64,000 bases of DNA, from positions 5,270,001 to 5,334,000 of the forward strand of contig NW_025408671.1 of NCBI RefSeq assembly GCF_020360975.1, given 5' to 3'. The translations under genes and the position numbers were made by a program. The notes under the pieces are model-generated. The model ran no database searches. It was not told where the DNA came from and saw only the letters and a program-made list of their open reading frames with translations. The stretch is from Hirsutella rhossiliensis (taxonomy: Eukaryota; Ascomycota; Sordariomycetes; Hypocreales; Ophiocordycipitaceae). Shown piece by piece: positions 20,012 to 31,193 of this stretch (position 1 is its first letter; each line of letters starts with the position of its first letter).

Positions 20012-21028
20012 CTAATCATATTAGATGGACATGGATGCCAGGAAATGGTGCGTATCCATGGATACCTTCCTAGGAATCACTGTGTAACTGAACCAGGATG
20101 CATAGATGGCTCCGTGCCTTTTGAACAACGTGTATTGCTGCCACCTTCCTGCCCACTGCTCCCATGGCCTCCAGCCGTTGGATAATGGTGTTTTCAATGC
20201 CTCAAAGGCGGCCTATCGAAAAAAACTTCAGAAATTGACCTGGAAATTGACCTGTCTTACTGATTCTTCGCCTGTTGATAAGGTCAATTTTATGCGGGCA
20301 TATGCCAAAGCACGCGAGGTTGGCATGACTGCAAAGAACATATTGTCCGGCTAGAGGGTCACTGGAAATTGGCCAATATGACGATCCAAGGCATTGCGGC
20401 ATCTAGATATCCACGTAGCCACGGGTCAGACATCTCCAAAGTCTGCGCCATTTTTGCATTCTGGCGATACACCAAGAACCAGCCGCCAGATTCGCGACAT
20501 TGGCAAGAACAAGACTCCCAGCACTCGGAGGAGTCTTGCGGTGATAGCTAAAGGCTTTGAAGCGCAAGAACAGGCGCTTGCTGAACACAGCAACAAAATT
20601 GCGAAACTGGAGGCAGAAGTGGCTCGGTTGCAGAGAGGCAAAAAGAGGAGGGCCATTCCGAACCCGAACAGGTGGTTCATGACTCTTAGTGAAGTTTTGG
20701 CAGCTAAGGAAGCTATTCCCCAAGTTAGAAGCCAAGAAATTGTCGTTGTGCTGAATTCTGAGACCGAGGAGGACGAGGTCTCAGAGATGGAGACAGCGTC
20801 GGTGATCGAAGTCAAGGTGGCACATGAGGCCGATTCTGTCACCACCAGGTCCGGAAGAATTATAAAAAAGCGCCGGAATATGTAGGAATGGTCAGTCCTC
20901 TACAGAATCATACAATTCTTATATTTTTATTCTTAGGTTCTGGTCACATTTCATATAACTTAGTTCAAATGGTGGACTTTCCGTGGGGATTATTTTATTT
21001 GCGCTACCCAAAAGGGGGTGACGAATGG
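20012..21028 (+). mobile_element. pogo element 1, 3' half
   Basis: The transposase fragment starts at the second catalytic block (LIILDGHG) and contains LQPLDNGVF (third Asp block), TPVDKVNF-like SSPVDKVNFMRAYAKARE, then a coiled-coil/basic tail (EHSNKIAKLEAEVARLQRGK) ending at 20885. Frame changes and stops occur near 20185 and 20355. The right terminus reads, inward on the minus strand, CCATTCGTCACCCCCTTTTG, ending at 21028 next to TA. It shares its terminal sequence with the fragment starting at 51081 and is a sister of the complete copy at 21541-23741. Confidence 0.82.
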
Positions 21029-21128
21029 TAGTGCATGGTTAGTGGGGCTGCAGCATCAAGAGACGAAGGGAGAGCATTCGGTCCCGTCGTTGCGAGTAAT
21101 ACTAGGGTTGTTTAACCAAAAAAATAAG

Positions 21129-21205
21129 TACTCGTGCCGGCCCCGACTTTCAGGGGATTCGCTTTGGCTGACCCACCGCTTTGAAAGTAGGGGCGGGCAC
21201 GAGTA
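21129..21205. repeat. 77-bp hairpin element (MITE-like)
   Basis: Near-perfect inverted arms TACTCGTGCCGGCCCCGAC and its complement (TAGGGGCGGGCACGAGTA) close around GGATTCGCTTTGG. The same arms and loop motif recur at 43081-43134, so it is a family rather than a chance palindrome. Confidence 0.7.
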
Positions 21206-21540
21206 AGGGAACGGTTCTGTGGGTGAGCCGTAGGCTCAACCAATGGCGGGACGGTTTCATACCTTAAAAATCGCGGGGTAAATGCATTAGTTTAATACAA
21301 GGACAATAGACGGGGCCTCAACTCCGAGACGACCGCGTAAGCTTATCGGGCATTAACGACAAGGTCCAGGAGGTACGCGTCGGCGGCGTCGCCATGATTA
21401 GTGACTCGACATCGATTTTTAAACGAGGATATGCCTGACCACTTGATAAAAACTTAAAGATTCTTTCTTATTAACCTCGGGGTGGTTAACAATCCACCGC
21501 TTTCCGCTATCCATCCACCGAAATGTATAGTGTGGATGTA

Positions 21541-23741
21541 CCATCCTTACCCCCCCTTTTGCTCACCCCCCCCCTTTTGCTCCGCAAAAATGTTGCCGCT
21601 CCATACAAATTGGACCAACTTCACTTATACAGAATCTACTCAATTTTAAAGCTTTTGACGAGCAGTAACCTGTAGCAGGTATAGAAATGACCGGGCTTAC
21701 ATTCTATGAAGTCAGCTGGCCACCACAGGTGTCGTGGTCCGTGACACCCTGACATCGCAAAATGGCAATTTCGACCCCTAATCTCCTCCTGCCTCTTTTG
21801 CTTTCCACTCTTGCTCATCCTCCACCACCTGTCACAAATGGCTCCAAAAAAGCCTCGCTCTATCTATACAGAGAACGTGATGGCTGAGGCAATTCTCGAT
21901 GTCACTGATAACGGTCTGTCGCAGCGCCAGGCTTCTCAGAAATGGGGGATACCCCAGAGTACTATTTCCAGCAGAATGCGAGGTCGGTCGGCATTAACTG
22001 ACCAGGAACAGCCTGAAAAACACTTATCCAGAGACCAGGAGGCCAACTTGGTTGCCTGGACTCTTCGCCAAGAATCTCTGGGTTACGCTCCGTCCCAGAG
22101 TCAAATCCGCGCCTGCGTTGTTGCCGTTCTGAAACAGCAAGGCTGCGACTCAAGATTGGGACGTCATTGGGTAGAAAAGTTCATTCAACGCCATCCGGAA
22201 CTTAGAAGCAAGGTCGGTAGGCGTCAGGAAGCCAACAGATTCGACTTATTTACTCCCAAAGCCGTGCACTGGTACCTTGACATCAGGGAGAAGGAGTACG
22301 GGTGGATCAAGCCGGAGATTGCGGAGAACACCGTGAATGTTGATGAAGGGGGGATTATGTCGGGTTTTGGTATGCAATCAACTCTCCATAGGCGATATAA
22401 GCTAATTCGGTCTCTTTGCTAGGTCTAGACAGTCTGGCGGTTGGCAGTTCGGACCCTAAACGGAAGACTCTTCTCAAGGGACCCCAGTCCCGAAGTTGGA
22501 CCACTTTTATAGAGGCCATCACCGCCGACGGGCGCGCCTTAACTCCAGGCATCATATTTAAGGGTAAAGACCTCCAGGCACAGTGGTTTAAAGAGGAGTT
22601 TCGAAGATTTGCGGACTGGCGCTACATAACTTCATCAAATGGATGGACGGACAATCACATTGCCGTTGAATGGCTTGAGGAAGTCTATTTGCCTCAGACG
22701 CGACCTGACGACGATTCTGAGGCCAGGCTTATCATTCTGGATGGACATGGGAGTCATACAACGGTTCATCCTTTGTTTTTATGGCAATGACGCCCTGCTG
22801 ATTTGACGATAGAATGAGTGGATGGCTACGTGCTTTCTGAACAATGTCTACTGTTGTTATCTCCCATCTCACTGTTCTCATGGCCTCCAGCCATTAGAAA
22901 ACGGTTTTTTCAATGCTATAAAGACAGCCTACCGGAAGGAGCTTGACAGACTGGCTTCTTTGACGGATTCCACACCTGTTGACAAGGTCAATTTTATACG
23001 TGCGTATGCCACGGCACGTCAAACGGGAATGGCAACAAGAAACATCTTGTCCGGTTGGAGAACCACTGGAAATTGGCCAATCTCGCGTTCCAAGGCGTTG
23101 GGGCATCCTGAGATCCAAGGAGACAAAGTTACGGCATCCCCGGAACATAGGCCGTTTTTGGACTCTGACGACACCCCGAAATCCAGCCGCCATATTCGTG
23201 ATCTTGGCAAGAACAGAACACCTACGACTCGGAGGCGATATGCCAAGATAGCGAAAGGCTGGGAAACTCAAGAACAGACACTAGCAGAACATGGTAGTAA
23301 AATTGCTAGGCTGGAGGAGGAAGTGGACAGGCTGAAGAGAGGAAGAAAGAGAAGAGCGATCCCTAACCCAAATAGACGCGTCATGCGTCTCGCCGAAGCT
23401 TTGGCGGCCGGTGAGGCTGTCCCCGAAATTGGGAGTCCAAAGAAAGCCGTTGTGGTGGATTGCGACTGGTTAGAGGAGGTGGTGGAGTCGGAGACGGAGA
23501 CAGCTTCGGTGATTGAGGTCAACGTATCTGGGCCTCCGCAGCGCACCACGCGACAGGGTCGCGTCATAAAAAGACCAAGAACCAATTAGTGTGTTCAATT
23601 CTCATTCAAATGATGTATCTTTTATATCTATATGTCCATAGTTCGCCGAAATATGAGCAGTTCAAAAATCAGATTTTTGGTGAGGTTTGTCTCATTTGGC
23701 GGAGCATAAGGGGGGGTGAGCAGAAGGGGGGGTAAGCATGG
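21541..23741 (+). mobile_element. Complete pogo element 2 (2.2 kb, TA target)
   Basis: Bounded by TA at 21539-21540 and 23742-23743. Imperfect terminal inverted repeats of about 45 bp have two CCCCCCC blocks: CCATCCTTACCCCCCC at the left, and the right end reads CCATGCTTACCCCCCC inward. One transposase gene fills the interior. The same terminal repeat also starts at 51987. Confidence 0.9.
21838..23589 (+). pseudogene. pogo transposase (HTH + DDE), frameshifted
   Basis: Starts MAPKKPRSIYTENVMAEAIL at 21838 with an HTH (LSQRQASQKWGIPQSTISSR) and CENP-B half (LGYAPSQSQIRACVVAV). Catalytic blocks are VNVDEGGI, LIILDGHGSH and LQPLENGFF; the third acidic residue is Glu here where pogo 1 has Asp. 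The C-terminal coiled coil and basic region follow (HGSKIARLEEEVDRLKRGRK), ending at 23589. Breaks near 22420 and 22790 separate three frames, so this copy is probably not active although its ends are intact. Confidence 0.85.
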
Positions 23742-24378
23742 TACTTGACTTCGGGGCAAGTTATCCATCCACCGCTTTCTAGCTTCTATTATCCATCCAC
23801 CAAATTTACGTGGGGAATGTACCGACTACCTACCAATGGGCTACCAATTGAACCCTTTTAAACCCGGCACGACAACTTGCTGTGCCGGATTGGCGATTAC
23901 CTATGATTGCCGCAGGCCGAAGCAGCGAACATATCCTCGACTTTACTAGGTAGCGAGGGGTTTACCCCGAGCGAACGTGGTGGTGATGATTTCGTATTGA
24001 GTACGAATACTTCCTTAGGAATCTGGCATGACTCGAGGATGTAGCTAATGAACGGAGCTCACGTTCTGCTTCCCCCACTTTTGATAGATGGATAGCGGAA
24101 AGCGGTGGATTGTTAAGCGGTCCCACTATTTATTCTTAGGGAGGGGGGGAGTGGGGGCCCCGCCACACCTCCCAGCTCGACTTGTGGACACAGCAGCGGT
24201 AGGTAGGCCAGTCGTCTAGTAAGCGTGTAAGTGCTTTGCATACAAGCAGAGGCTGATGGTTTTAAAATATTCCTAATCGCACAGTACTCAGCCATACTTG
24301 GAGGGGTAGCAGCCAAATCCGGTCTAGCTGGGCCTGCATTTTCTAAGTCTGAGGGGTGAAATTAAAAACGGTCGGGAC

Positions 24379-24387
24379 TATATAGGT
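24379..24387 (+). promoter_or_regulatory. TATA-like box of the enterotoxin-like gene
   Basis: ACTATATAGG lies about 105 nt upstream of the ATG at 24484. Confidence 0.45.
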
Positions 24388-24483
24388 TCGGCAGATTATT
24401 GAGTGTTTTTTACTCTGTAATCCCTTTCATTCAACGTCTGCTACGACACCGATTTCTTTTCATTGTTCCCATAGATATCGGAA

Positions 24484-26070
24484 ATGCATCGCTACTCATT
24501 CTCTCTCAAACTGATTTGGTGGCTACTCGTCCAATGCCTTGTGGTCTATGGCGGAGCGCTGCCGGCCCCCGAGTTTGTCTACCGAGGAGACCCCATACCT
24601 CTCACGCAGCTACTCCAACAAGGAGGATTTATACCTCGAGGTCGTCTTCAACTTTCCGAAGAAGGATTAAGTCTTCATCACCACCAGCAAGGTGGCAGGA
24701 GTCACCTGCAAAATACAAACTATGTCTCGACATCGAAAATATTTACAAAAGCAGGCGAATATGGTCAACATTTATATAAAATCAAGGCGACGCCGAACAT
24801 GATTGATATAAACAAAAGTCTCGGATACAGTACGGGGAAGGCCCATGAGTACGAATTTTCGGCGCTTGGTGGGATTCCTATTGACCAAATAGTCGGCATT
24901 GTTGACAAGAATGGTAACATTATAACGAAAAACCCCAAATACGACGAAAAAAAGTACGCAGGTCTTCGCGCTGGCGGTGGTCGTCCAGAACTTGCTGGTT
25001 TTCCAAAAACCGGTCTGGGCTCCGAGCGATGGAATGAACCTGAGTACAGTCAATTCAAAGACAAGTCTTTGCTCAAATACGTCGAGGAATCTATGCCTAC
25101 TAACAAGGGAGAGCCTTGGGGTAGCGTTTCTACTAGTGGCTCTAACGGAAATGTTATGCAACAGGATTTGAAAAAATATCAAGAAAATCAAGCAGCCAAT
25201 AAGGACACCAAGAATCAACAGGCCGACGGCAAAGAGCAGAACGACAGCAACAAGACAAAAGACGGCAAGCCTAGAAAGGGGAGCTGTGCCATCTCAAAGC
25301 GAGATGGCGGACGAGATGCCTGCGAGGACGGCAACAATCTCAACGAGAAGGAGCCTGAGGAGACCAAGCCAGATGGGATAGAGCCCGAGCAGATCAAGCC
25401 CACTAAAGAGACCAAGAACACTATTGAAAAGCCGGAGCAGATCCCAAAGGAGCCAGAGAAGATATTGCACGAGAACCTGGCAAAAGGTCTCGGGTACCTG
25501 CAAGCAGCACAGTTTATGACCGACATCGTGGATTCTGCCACGGCCCATCTGAATGGGTCAATTACAGGCAAGGTTGAAGAAGACATAAAGAATGGCAATT
25601 TCTCAGACGCATTGAAGTCGAGCGGAAAAGTACTTCTCGACATTGCAGACGATACGATACCCGGACTCAACGATATACGAATCCAGACTGAAGAGCTAGA
25701 ACGCAAACTACAGTCTATCCAGGGCAAGTCAACGCTAGATACGGTAATTCAAGCGCTCGAGGCGGTTGTGGAGCATCAGGCCAAAGTTGAGCTGACAATC
25801 CTGAAAAATTACGTGCCCGGTGTTCCGGAAGTACTGAAGAACTTCAACGAGGAATTACAGGAGGCTTCGAATTTCAAGGGGACAGAAACTGGGGTACAAA
25901 AGGCGGAAAGGATTGCGGGCTTGATCACCAAGGGAGTGACAAACACGGTCAACGATATCTTCAGGGATTGGGTGCCTGCATACAAAGAGATACAGGATTC
26001 GGCTCGAGAGAAATGGAAAGGCCTCGGCAAGGAAGTTATCGCACGGGGTGTAGAGCAGCAGCAAGCATGA
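24484..26070 (+). CDS. Heat-labile-enterotoxin-A-like ADP-ribosyltransferase, 528 aa
   Basis: Intronless secreted protein. A signal peptide (about residues 1-26) is followed by an ADP-ribosyltransferase domain (30-180) with the three signature elements of the enterotoxin/cholera-type family: FVYRGD (Arg34 block, NAD binding), YVSTSK (81-85), and the E-x-E pair at Glu122/Glu124 in HEYEFSALGG. The catalytic residues are present. A Lys/Glu/Pro-rich linker (220-310) contains Cys268 and Cys280 around a Lys-Arg site, reminiscent of the A1/A2 loop. The C-terminal half (320-528) is helical and lacks similarity to bacterial B subunits. Such genes are expanded in insect-pathogenic Hypocreales, where they are suspected virulence factors; host target unknown. 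It sits between two pogo clusters. Confidence 0.88.
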   Translation: MHRYSFSLKLIWWLLVQCLVVYGGALPAPEFVYRGDPIPLTQLLQQGGFIPRGRLQLSEEGLSLHHHQQGGRSHLQNTNYVSTSKIFTKAGEYGQHLYKIKATPNMIDINKSLGYSTGKAHEYEFSALGGIPIDQIVGIVDKNGNIITKNPKYDEKKYAGLRAGGGRPELAGFPKTGLGSERWNEPEYSQFKDKSLLKYVEESMPTNKGEPWGSVSTSGSNGNVMQQDLKKYQENQAANKDTKNQQADGKEQNDSNKTKDGKPRKGSCAISKRDGGRDACEDGNNLNEKEPEETKPDGIEPEQIKPTKETKNTIEKPEQIPKEPEKILHENLAKGLGYLQAAQFMTDIVDSATAHLNGSITGKVEEDIKNGNFSDALKSSGKVLLDIADDTIPGLNDIRIQTEELERKLQSIQGKSTLDTVIQALEAVVEHQAKVELTILKNYVPGVPEVLKNFNEELQEASNFKGTETGVQKAERIAGLITKGVTNTVNDIFRDWVPAYKEIQDSAREKWKGLGKEVIARGVEQQQA

Positions 26071-26247
26071 AGATCAGGAAGTGGAAGAACTCTTGATTTA
26101 GCTATCTAGAGGGGAAAAGGAGCAACATCTTTATAGATGACATAAAGGAGTGGCTGGGAGATGCTAGAAGCATCTGATCATATAGTGTAGGTGCCTATAA
26201 CGTGTGCATAATGTTGATGGTTGGTGTGGCTGTTTGGCATAGTGTAG

Positions 26248-26460
26248 ATGGTAGGGGTCAGCCTGTTGGAGGCTGATATCCTGTGTGTGACAGAAGTCAT
26301 GAAGGTCCGTGAAAACAAGGAGGGCTTTTGGGGGATGCTTAAGGCAGGCTTAAAAGCACCCGTGGACCTGGTCGTTGGCACACTGCATCGTCTGGCCAAC
26401 GATTATATCCCTGGAGAAAAGCAGCTGGAGAAGGAATTGACTGGGAATAAGATAGAATAA
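26248..26460 (+). CDS. Short ORF after the enterotoxin-like gene (70 aa, uncertain)
   Basis: MVGVSLLEADILCVTEVMKV... ends in LHRLANDYIPGEKQLEKELT. It has no domain I recognise. Its composition resembles the helical C-terminal part of the upstream gene, so it could be the remnant of a second enterotoxin-like copy or a separate small protein. Confidence 0.3.
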   Translation: MVGVSLLEADILCVTEVMKVRENKEGFWGMLKAGLKAPVDLVVGTLHRLANDYIPGEKQLEKELTGNKIE

Positions 26461-26495
26461 CCCTGGAACTTTGTCACTTAGCATTGACTAAAATA

Positions 26496-28900
26496 ACGTA
26501 CCTCACTGAGTCATGCAACGCACCACGTCATGCAACAAATTGCCCGACCGGCAAGCCAGAGCGAAAATTAATCCTGCAACCGACACAACCATTTAAAATA
26601 CTATTAAACATTACAATTATGTGAAACACTTCACACAGAGTCTATCTATATGATGGTTTTCTTAGGAAATATGAGCAGGCGGTCTTGTGGTCCGCCCAGA
26701 CCTGAGAGACTGAGAAACCGGCCTCCATACTTCCCTGCGCTTCCGTCGAACGGGAGGTATGTCTTTACCCCTAAAGCTCCGGGACTGTGGTCTCGAGCCA
26801 CTGAAGCTTCAGAACCAATCTTTACCCTTTCTTCCTCCGAGTTGTTGCGTGGTTGAATGCCCGTCGCGCAAACCCGCTTCCAACGCCCCTCGTTTTTCTC
26901 ACCGCTACCGGGTCTTTTGTGCCCTCTTACACCAGGCTTTGACGTAGCAGCTACCTCAAACTTGACTTCCCGAATAGCCTGGCGTTCAGCCTCGCGTGCA
27001 GACCTCTCTGCTTTTAATTTTGCTGCGGCCTCCCGTTTCTCAGCTCGCTTTGCCTCGCGCTCCGCAGCACGCTCTGTCTTCTCTCGAGAACGCTGCTCTC
27101 GCAAGGCCTGATGCATTGCAGCCCGCTGTTTTTCTTCTCGGCAGATTCTCGAGCCTTTTCTTCACGTGATATGGCTACCTGGAGTCGACGATCTTCAATG
27201 GCTTGCTTGCGCTGCTCGTCGGCCTGTGCCTTGTCCGTCTGACGTCGCCGCGCCAGTTCCACCTTGGCTGGACTGAAAAAGACCGGCTGGCCACCACTTT
27301 CTTCTGGATTGAAAAGGCCCAAGGCCTTTCTGCGTTTCCCTTTATGTGCAAGTTTGAGCGCTTCCTGTAGATCTCGATTTTCGTGTTGTACGAGCTCATA
27401 TTGTGTCGCCAGTTTCTCTGATGCTCGGGAGAGCGCTGTGACTCGGGAGTCCATCAGCCCTTCCTTGCGGAGACGGCGGGTAATGCGCCGAATAGCCCGA
27501 AGAGAGCCTGAGTCTTCATCGCCCTTTCCTCAGATGCAGTTTGTGGGGGTGTCACATCACTGCTGTGGCTAATCTTGGACAATACTTTGCCGGGGTCGAG
27601 TGGATGGATTCCTGTGGCCCGCCAACCAGCCTCGATATTTTTGGCCGTAAATGCCTGGTTCCACGCATCACGAAAGAGTGGCCAAAAATTCCGTTTGGTA
27701 AGGCGAATTAACCCCCATCCAATGGACATCAGCTGGTCGGAACCTTGAGCATAATAGGTGGAGAGTGCGGAAAACAGGCCAACATCGAGTGGTTGAAGCC
27801 GATGAGTTGAGTGCGATGGCAACACAGCAATGAGAATTCGATTCCGATCGGCATAGTCAATGAATTTCAGGTTAATGTGACTATTGTGACCGTCTAAAAT
27901 TAAGAGACGGTAGGCACGACCAGCCTTTTGCTTCGTATGGCAGTCAAATATGCGCTGAAGCCAGTGTAAACCCAGTGCATCACAGCTCCAGCCGTTTTCC
28001 GTACTGGCGAAGAAGGCTACTTCGCTGGAATGGTCAAAATCCTCAAGCCAAGTATCTTGGAAGTCTTTGACTCCCTTTGTAAATGAGGGCCGGTGGCAGG
28101 TACGAATAATCTGCACATATGGCAGCGATCAGCGTGATGAACTCCCGGTTCCTGTCTTGGCTTGCCCCGACCAGTTTTCCGCGCCTGAGGGCTTCTCGGG
28201 GGACAACTCGCTTGGTGGAGCGAGAGAGACCAATTTGGAATCCCTTCTCGTCAAAATTATAAACATTTGAGGGACTGATGTTGTACTTTTCGATCTTTTC
28301 GCGGAGCTAGTTGGATTCGGTCAAAATGGCGACTTTACGGCATTTGACCGAGTATTGTCGGCAGTATACCCTTGAAATGACGATAAAAGCAGTCTTACTA
28401 GATTGAAGAAGTTTTGGAAATGCCTGGAATTATCAGCAGCCTTCCGCTGATGATTTATGGTGCGCAAATACAAGCTCGAAAGACGGTCATGGTGTCGCTT
28501 GCGGAAGCGGCTCACCCAGTTGACACCAAGCTCTGCCCCTGCGATTTCCTCGGCGATATTCTTCAACATCTGAGGGGTAGGCGGGATACCACGGTCGGTC
28601 AGCTTATCGACGTGCCCAATAAGAGTCTCCTCCTGCGCGCTGGTGAGTTTCTGTCGCGAGTAAGAGTTCGCGTCGTGATTTGAGGCTGTTTTGCCTTTGA
28701 AGCGGCGCCACAGCGTGGATTTGTCGATATTGTATCTCCTCGCGGTCTCTGCATATTTAGGGCGATCTTGGGATTGCATTTCTATAATTGCCTCTGCAAT
28801 ACGAGTGTTGTGGTCCATATCGCGTCAATTTGAAGAAGACGCGTCAGGTGTTGAAAATTGTTGCATGACCTAGTGCGTTGCGTGACGCAGTGGGGTACGT
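26496..28900 (-). mobile_element. Complete pogo/Tigger-type element (2.4 kb, TA target)
   Basis: TA on both sides (26494-26495 and 28901-28902). The terminal inverted repeats are about 47 bp: both ends read inward ACGTACC(C/T)CACTG, followed by copies of GTCATGCAACG. The transposase occupies the interior on the minus strand. Confidence 0.9.
26646..28818 (-). pseudogene. Tigger-type transposase, frameshifted
   Basis: Starts MDHNTRIAEAIIEMQSQDRP at 28818 with an HTH (YAETARRYNIDKSTLWRRF) and a CENP-B half (GIPPTPQMLKNIAEEIAG). Catalytic blocks are VYNFDEKGFQIG near 28250, RLLILDGHNSH near 27900 and LQPLDVGLF near 27780, so the DDD set is complete. GWRATGIHPLDP and a very basic, Lys/Arg/Glu-rich coiled tail (EREAKRAEKREAAAKLKAER) follow. 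Frame changes near 28310, 28130, 27454 and 27120 disrupt it. Confidence 0.85.
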
Positions 28901-29189
28901 TAATTGAAGTACCAATTTTTTTCTAGGTCAACGTTTAATTCTAGATCAACCGCCCCCCCGTGACTGTGGAGCTGTCACGGGGATTGGCCGACTTTGAGGC
29001 CCCCCTAGTACTAATAAGGCTGAGGGCCTCGTTATTCTATTAACCATTAACGCATTGTCACCTCATCTAGGCGGGAATTTAACATGCGCAATGCTAGCAA
29101 GTACATGTATCAGACCCATAAACCCCACTGCGGCCTAGGCTAATGATTAATGAAACAGCGGCAAGGCGGTGGGCGTGCGGGGGAGGGCT

Positions 29190-29334
29190 CCACCGATTGA
29201 ATCCATCCCAACTCTGTATCAGGTACCGAACAGCACAGCTTGACTCGTGCCTGAAGCTCTAGCGATGGCTCTTGTGGGCTGTTCTGTAACTTACTTCGTA
29301 GCCTGAACAAATTTTGTGTGGATTCAATCGGTGG
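29190..29334. repeat. MITE-like inverted-repeat unit
   Basis: Perfect 16-bp arms CCACCGATTGAATCCA (29190-29205) and inverse (29319-29334), extended outward by matching G/C-rich GGGGAGG sequences. The interior has no coding capacity. The 28903-29189 stretch to its left has nothing recognisable. Confidence 0.7.
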
Positions 29335-29581
29335 GGGCCCCCACCTCCCCAGACCGGCAAGGCTGTCTACCTTACTCAGACCCACCCCCACATTTATTGA
29401 TGAGGGCACCTCGGTCAGTCTTTCCCCATATTATCACTTATCATGCCCTTTATTATTTCGTGGCGCCAAACTGACCCACACCACCCTCGGGTCTGCCGAC
29501 CCGAACTTTCAACTAACGACCTTATTATCTTGCGTGTGGACAGGCTCTTCACTGCAGTGAGGTTATTCGAACTGGTTCAAT

Positions 29582-30661
29582 ACCGCGCTAGTCACGTGCG
29601 AGTAAGAGGTGAGACACAGGGAGGAAGGTCTTTGCACACAGTTTGTATGGGACACGTTTCCCTAGTTACACAAGATATAACCAATTGAACCAGTTCGAAT
29701 AACCTCACTGCAGTGAAGAGCCTGTCCACACTGATCAGTGTGGACAGGCTCTTCTGTGGTAGGAAGAGGAAGAGGTTGTTGAGTTGTGGGTGGAAGGGGA
29801 AGAGGGTTTTGAAGAGGATGTTGTTGATCGGATTGTGTTGAGGGAAGGAGTGATTGTTGTGTTGATGGGTCTGTGCGGCTAGGGCTAGGGTCGGGTTGCA
29901 ACTGAGGAAGGAGCGATTCCGGGTGACGATAGTACGGTTGGACGCATGTACTGCGAAATTTCGCTGGTCCGTTGTCCAGGTCAACTGCGATTTCCGTATC
30001 CGTCACCTCGAGCACTTTATATGGGCCTTGCCATCCGTGCTTCTCGCGAAATACGCGAACTTCGCTTCCTAGCGCCAGGGATAGGGGCAGGCGCAACGCT
30101 GTATCAGGCCCATTACGCGTATTTAACGCGGTCTGAACCTTCCTCTGGGCGTTGATCTTCCTCAGCTCTGACATCGTTCGCCACACCGCCTTAGCTCTTG
30201 CCATTGCGGAAGGTGTAGGCGGCGAATCCATCGTCATTCGAGGCAGAGCACCGAAGACGAGGAGGGTTGGAACGAGGCCATCCGGACCGGCTGTGTCGTT
30301 GACAGCCTTGAAAGCCATTTGAAGGACTTGATCAGGGCTCACGGTATCCTTCAGCTCTGCCTTTAATATATCATATGCTCTTCGGACGGGCACATGATAC
30401 TTCTCAACCTTCCCAACAGCCCAATGTGCTTCCACAGGCACCTGATGACACGTTATTCCCATCAATTTCGCTTCTGCTTGGAACTCGGCAGCAGCGAAAT
30501 TCGTGCCTGCGTCATGAGTGATGACATTGGGTGGCAGACCAGTCCTCCATGTTGTTGATCAAGCCACTGCCTATCAGGCAGGGAGATTCCTATCCAACAT
30601 GACGGCCAAGGAAACGTGGCTCGCGTTGAAACAATGTTGGATGGATACATACCTTGGACCA
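29582..30661. repeat. Fold-back block inside the 3' LTR
   Basis: Composite of three parts. 29583-29732 is an inverted copy of LTR 36489-36638. 29751-30520 directly repeats integrase-end sequence 32917-33679. 30521-30660 is an inverted copy of 33696-33835. The first junction is a palindrome centred on CTGATCAG; the second falls at TCATGA, also palindromic. Apparent ORFs here are duplicates of the pol gene. Confidence 0.85.
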
Positions 30662-31193
30662 CAACTAGGGAAACGTGTCCCATACAAACTGTGTGCAAAG
30701 ACCTTCCTCCCTGTGTCTCACCTCTTACTCGCACGTGACTAGCGCGGTCGATTAGTTATACGTGCGCGATCGGTGCCTAGTGCACAGGTGGATCCAACAC
30801 TGGAACCTCTTTCTAAATCGATGATCGCGCACTAATCAATCCACCAAAACACACCAAACACAGCGAATTAAGATGAGATAGGAAAAACACGAACAAGAAC
30901 ACCAACAAACTCCTACCACGATGCATCACTATGTTGGATAGTGTGCTCTGACTGTAGCTCTCCCTCCCCCACACTGGGTGTGTTCTGCCACACGCCATCA
31001 TGGGCCGCATTTCGAGCGCCGGATGCGCTAGCTGATTCCATCGGTCCCACGTTGGAATATGGACACGAGGATCTCCTCGTTAATGTGAATGGAATAAAAG
31101 AACGACGGTAAAGCAGCAGAAGGAACGAAAACCGATTAAATCTCGTCGAGAATTGTTGTGTTATTGCGATGAACGAATCCTTCCACCTCACGT

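Larger units (their letters stand above)
21490..24112. mobile_element. TTAA-flanked non-autonomous DNA element hosting a pogo copy
   Basis: Perfect 26-bp terminal inverted repeats (CAATCCACCGCTTTCCGCTA + TCCATC) at 21490-21515 and 24087-24112, each bordered by TTAA. Subterminal copies of TATCCATCCACCG occur at 21509 and near 23761 and 23790, typical of transposase-binding repeats. Without the nested pogo element it would be about 420 bp with no coding capacity. TTAA targets suggest piggyBac-type mobilisation; family not proved. Confidence 0.75.

Noticed and set aside
20042..20100. Second host gene near the pogo 1 fragment
   Set aside because: Frames here are broken transposase sequence homologous to 22740-22830.
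29662..30465. Separate integrase gene
   Set aside because: It is a duplicated piece of the same copia pol (32917-33679) inside the scrambled LTR.
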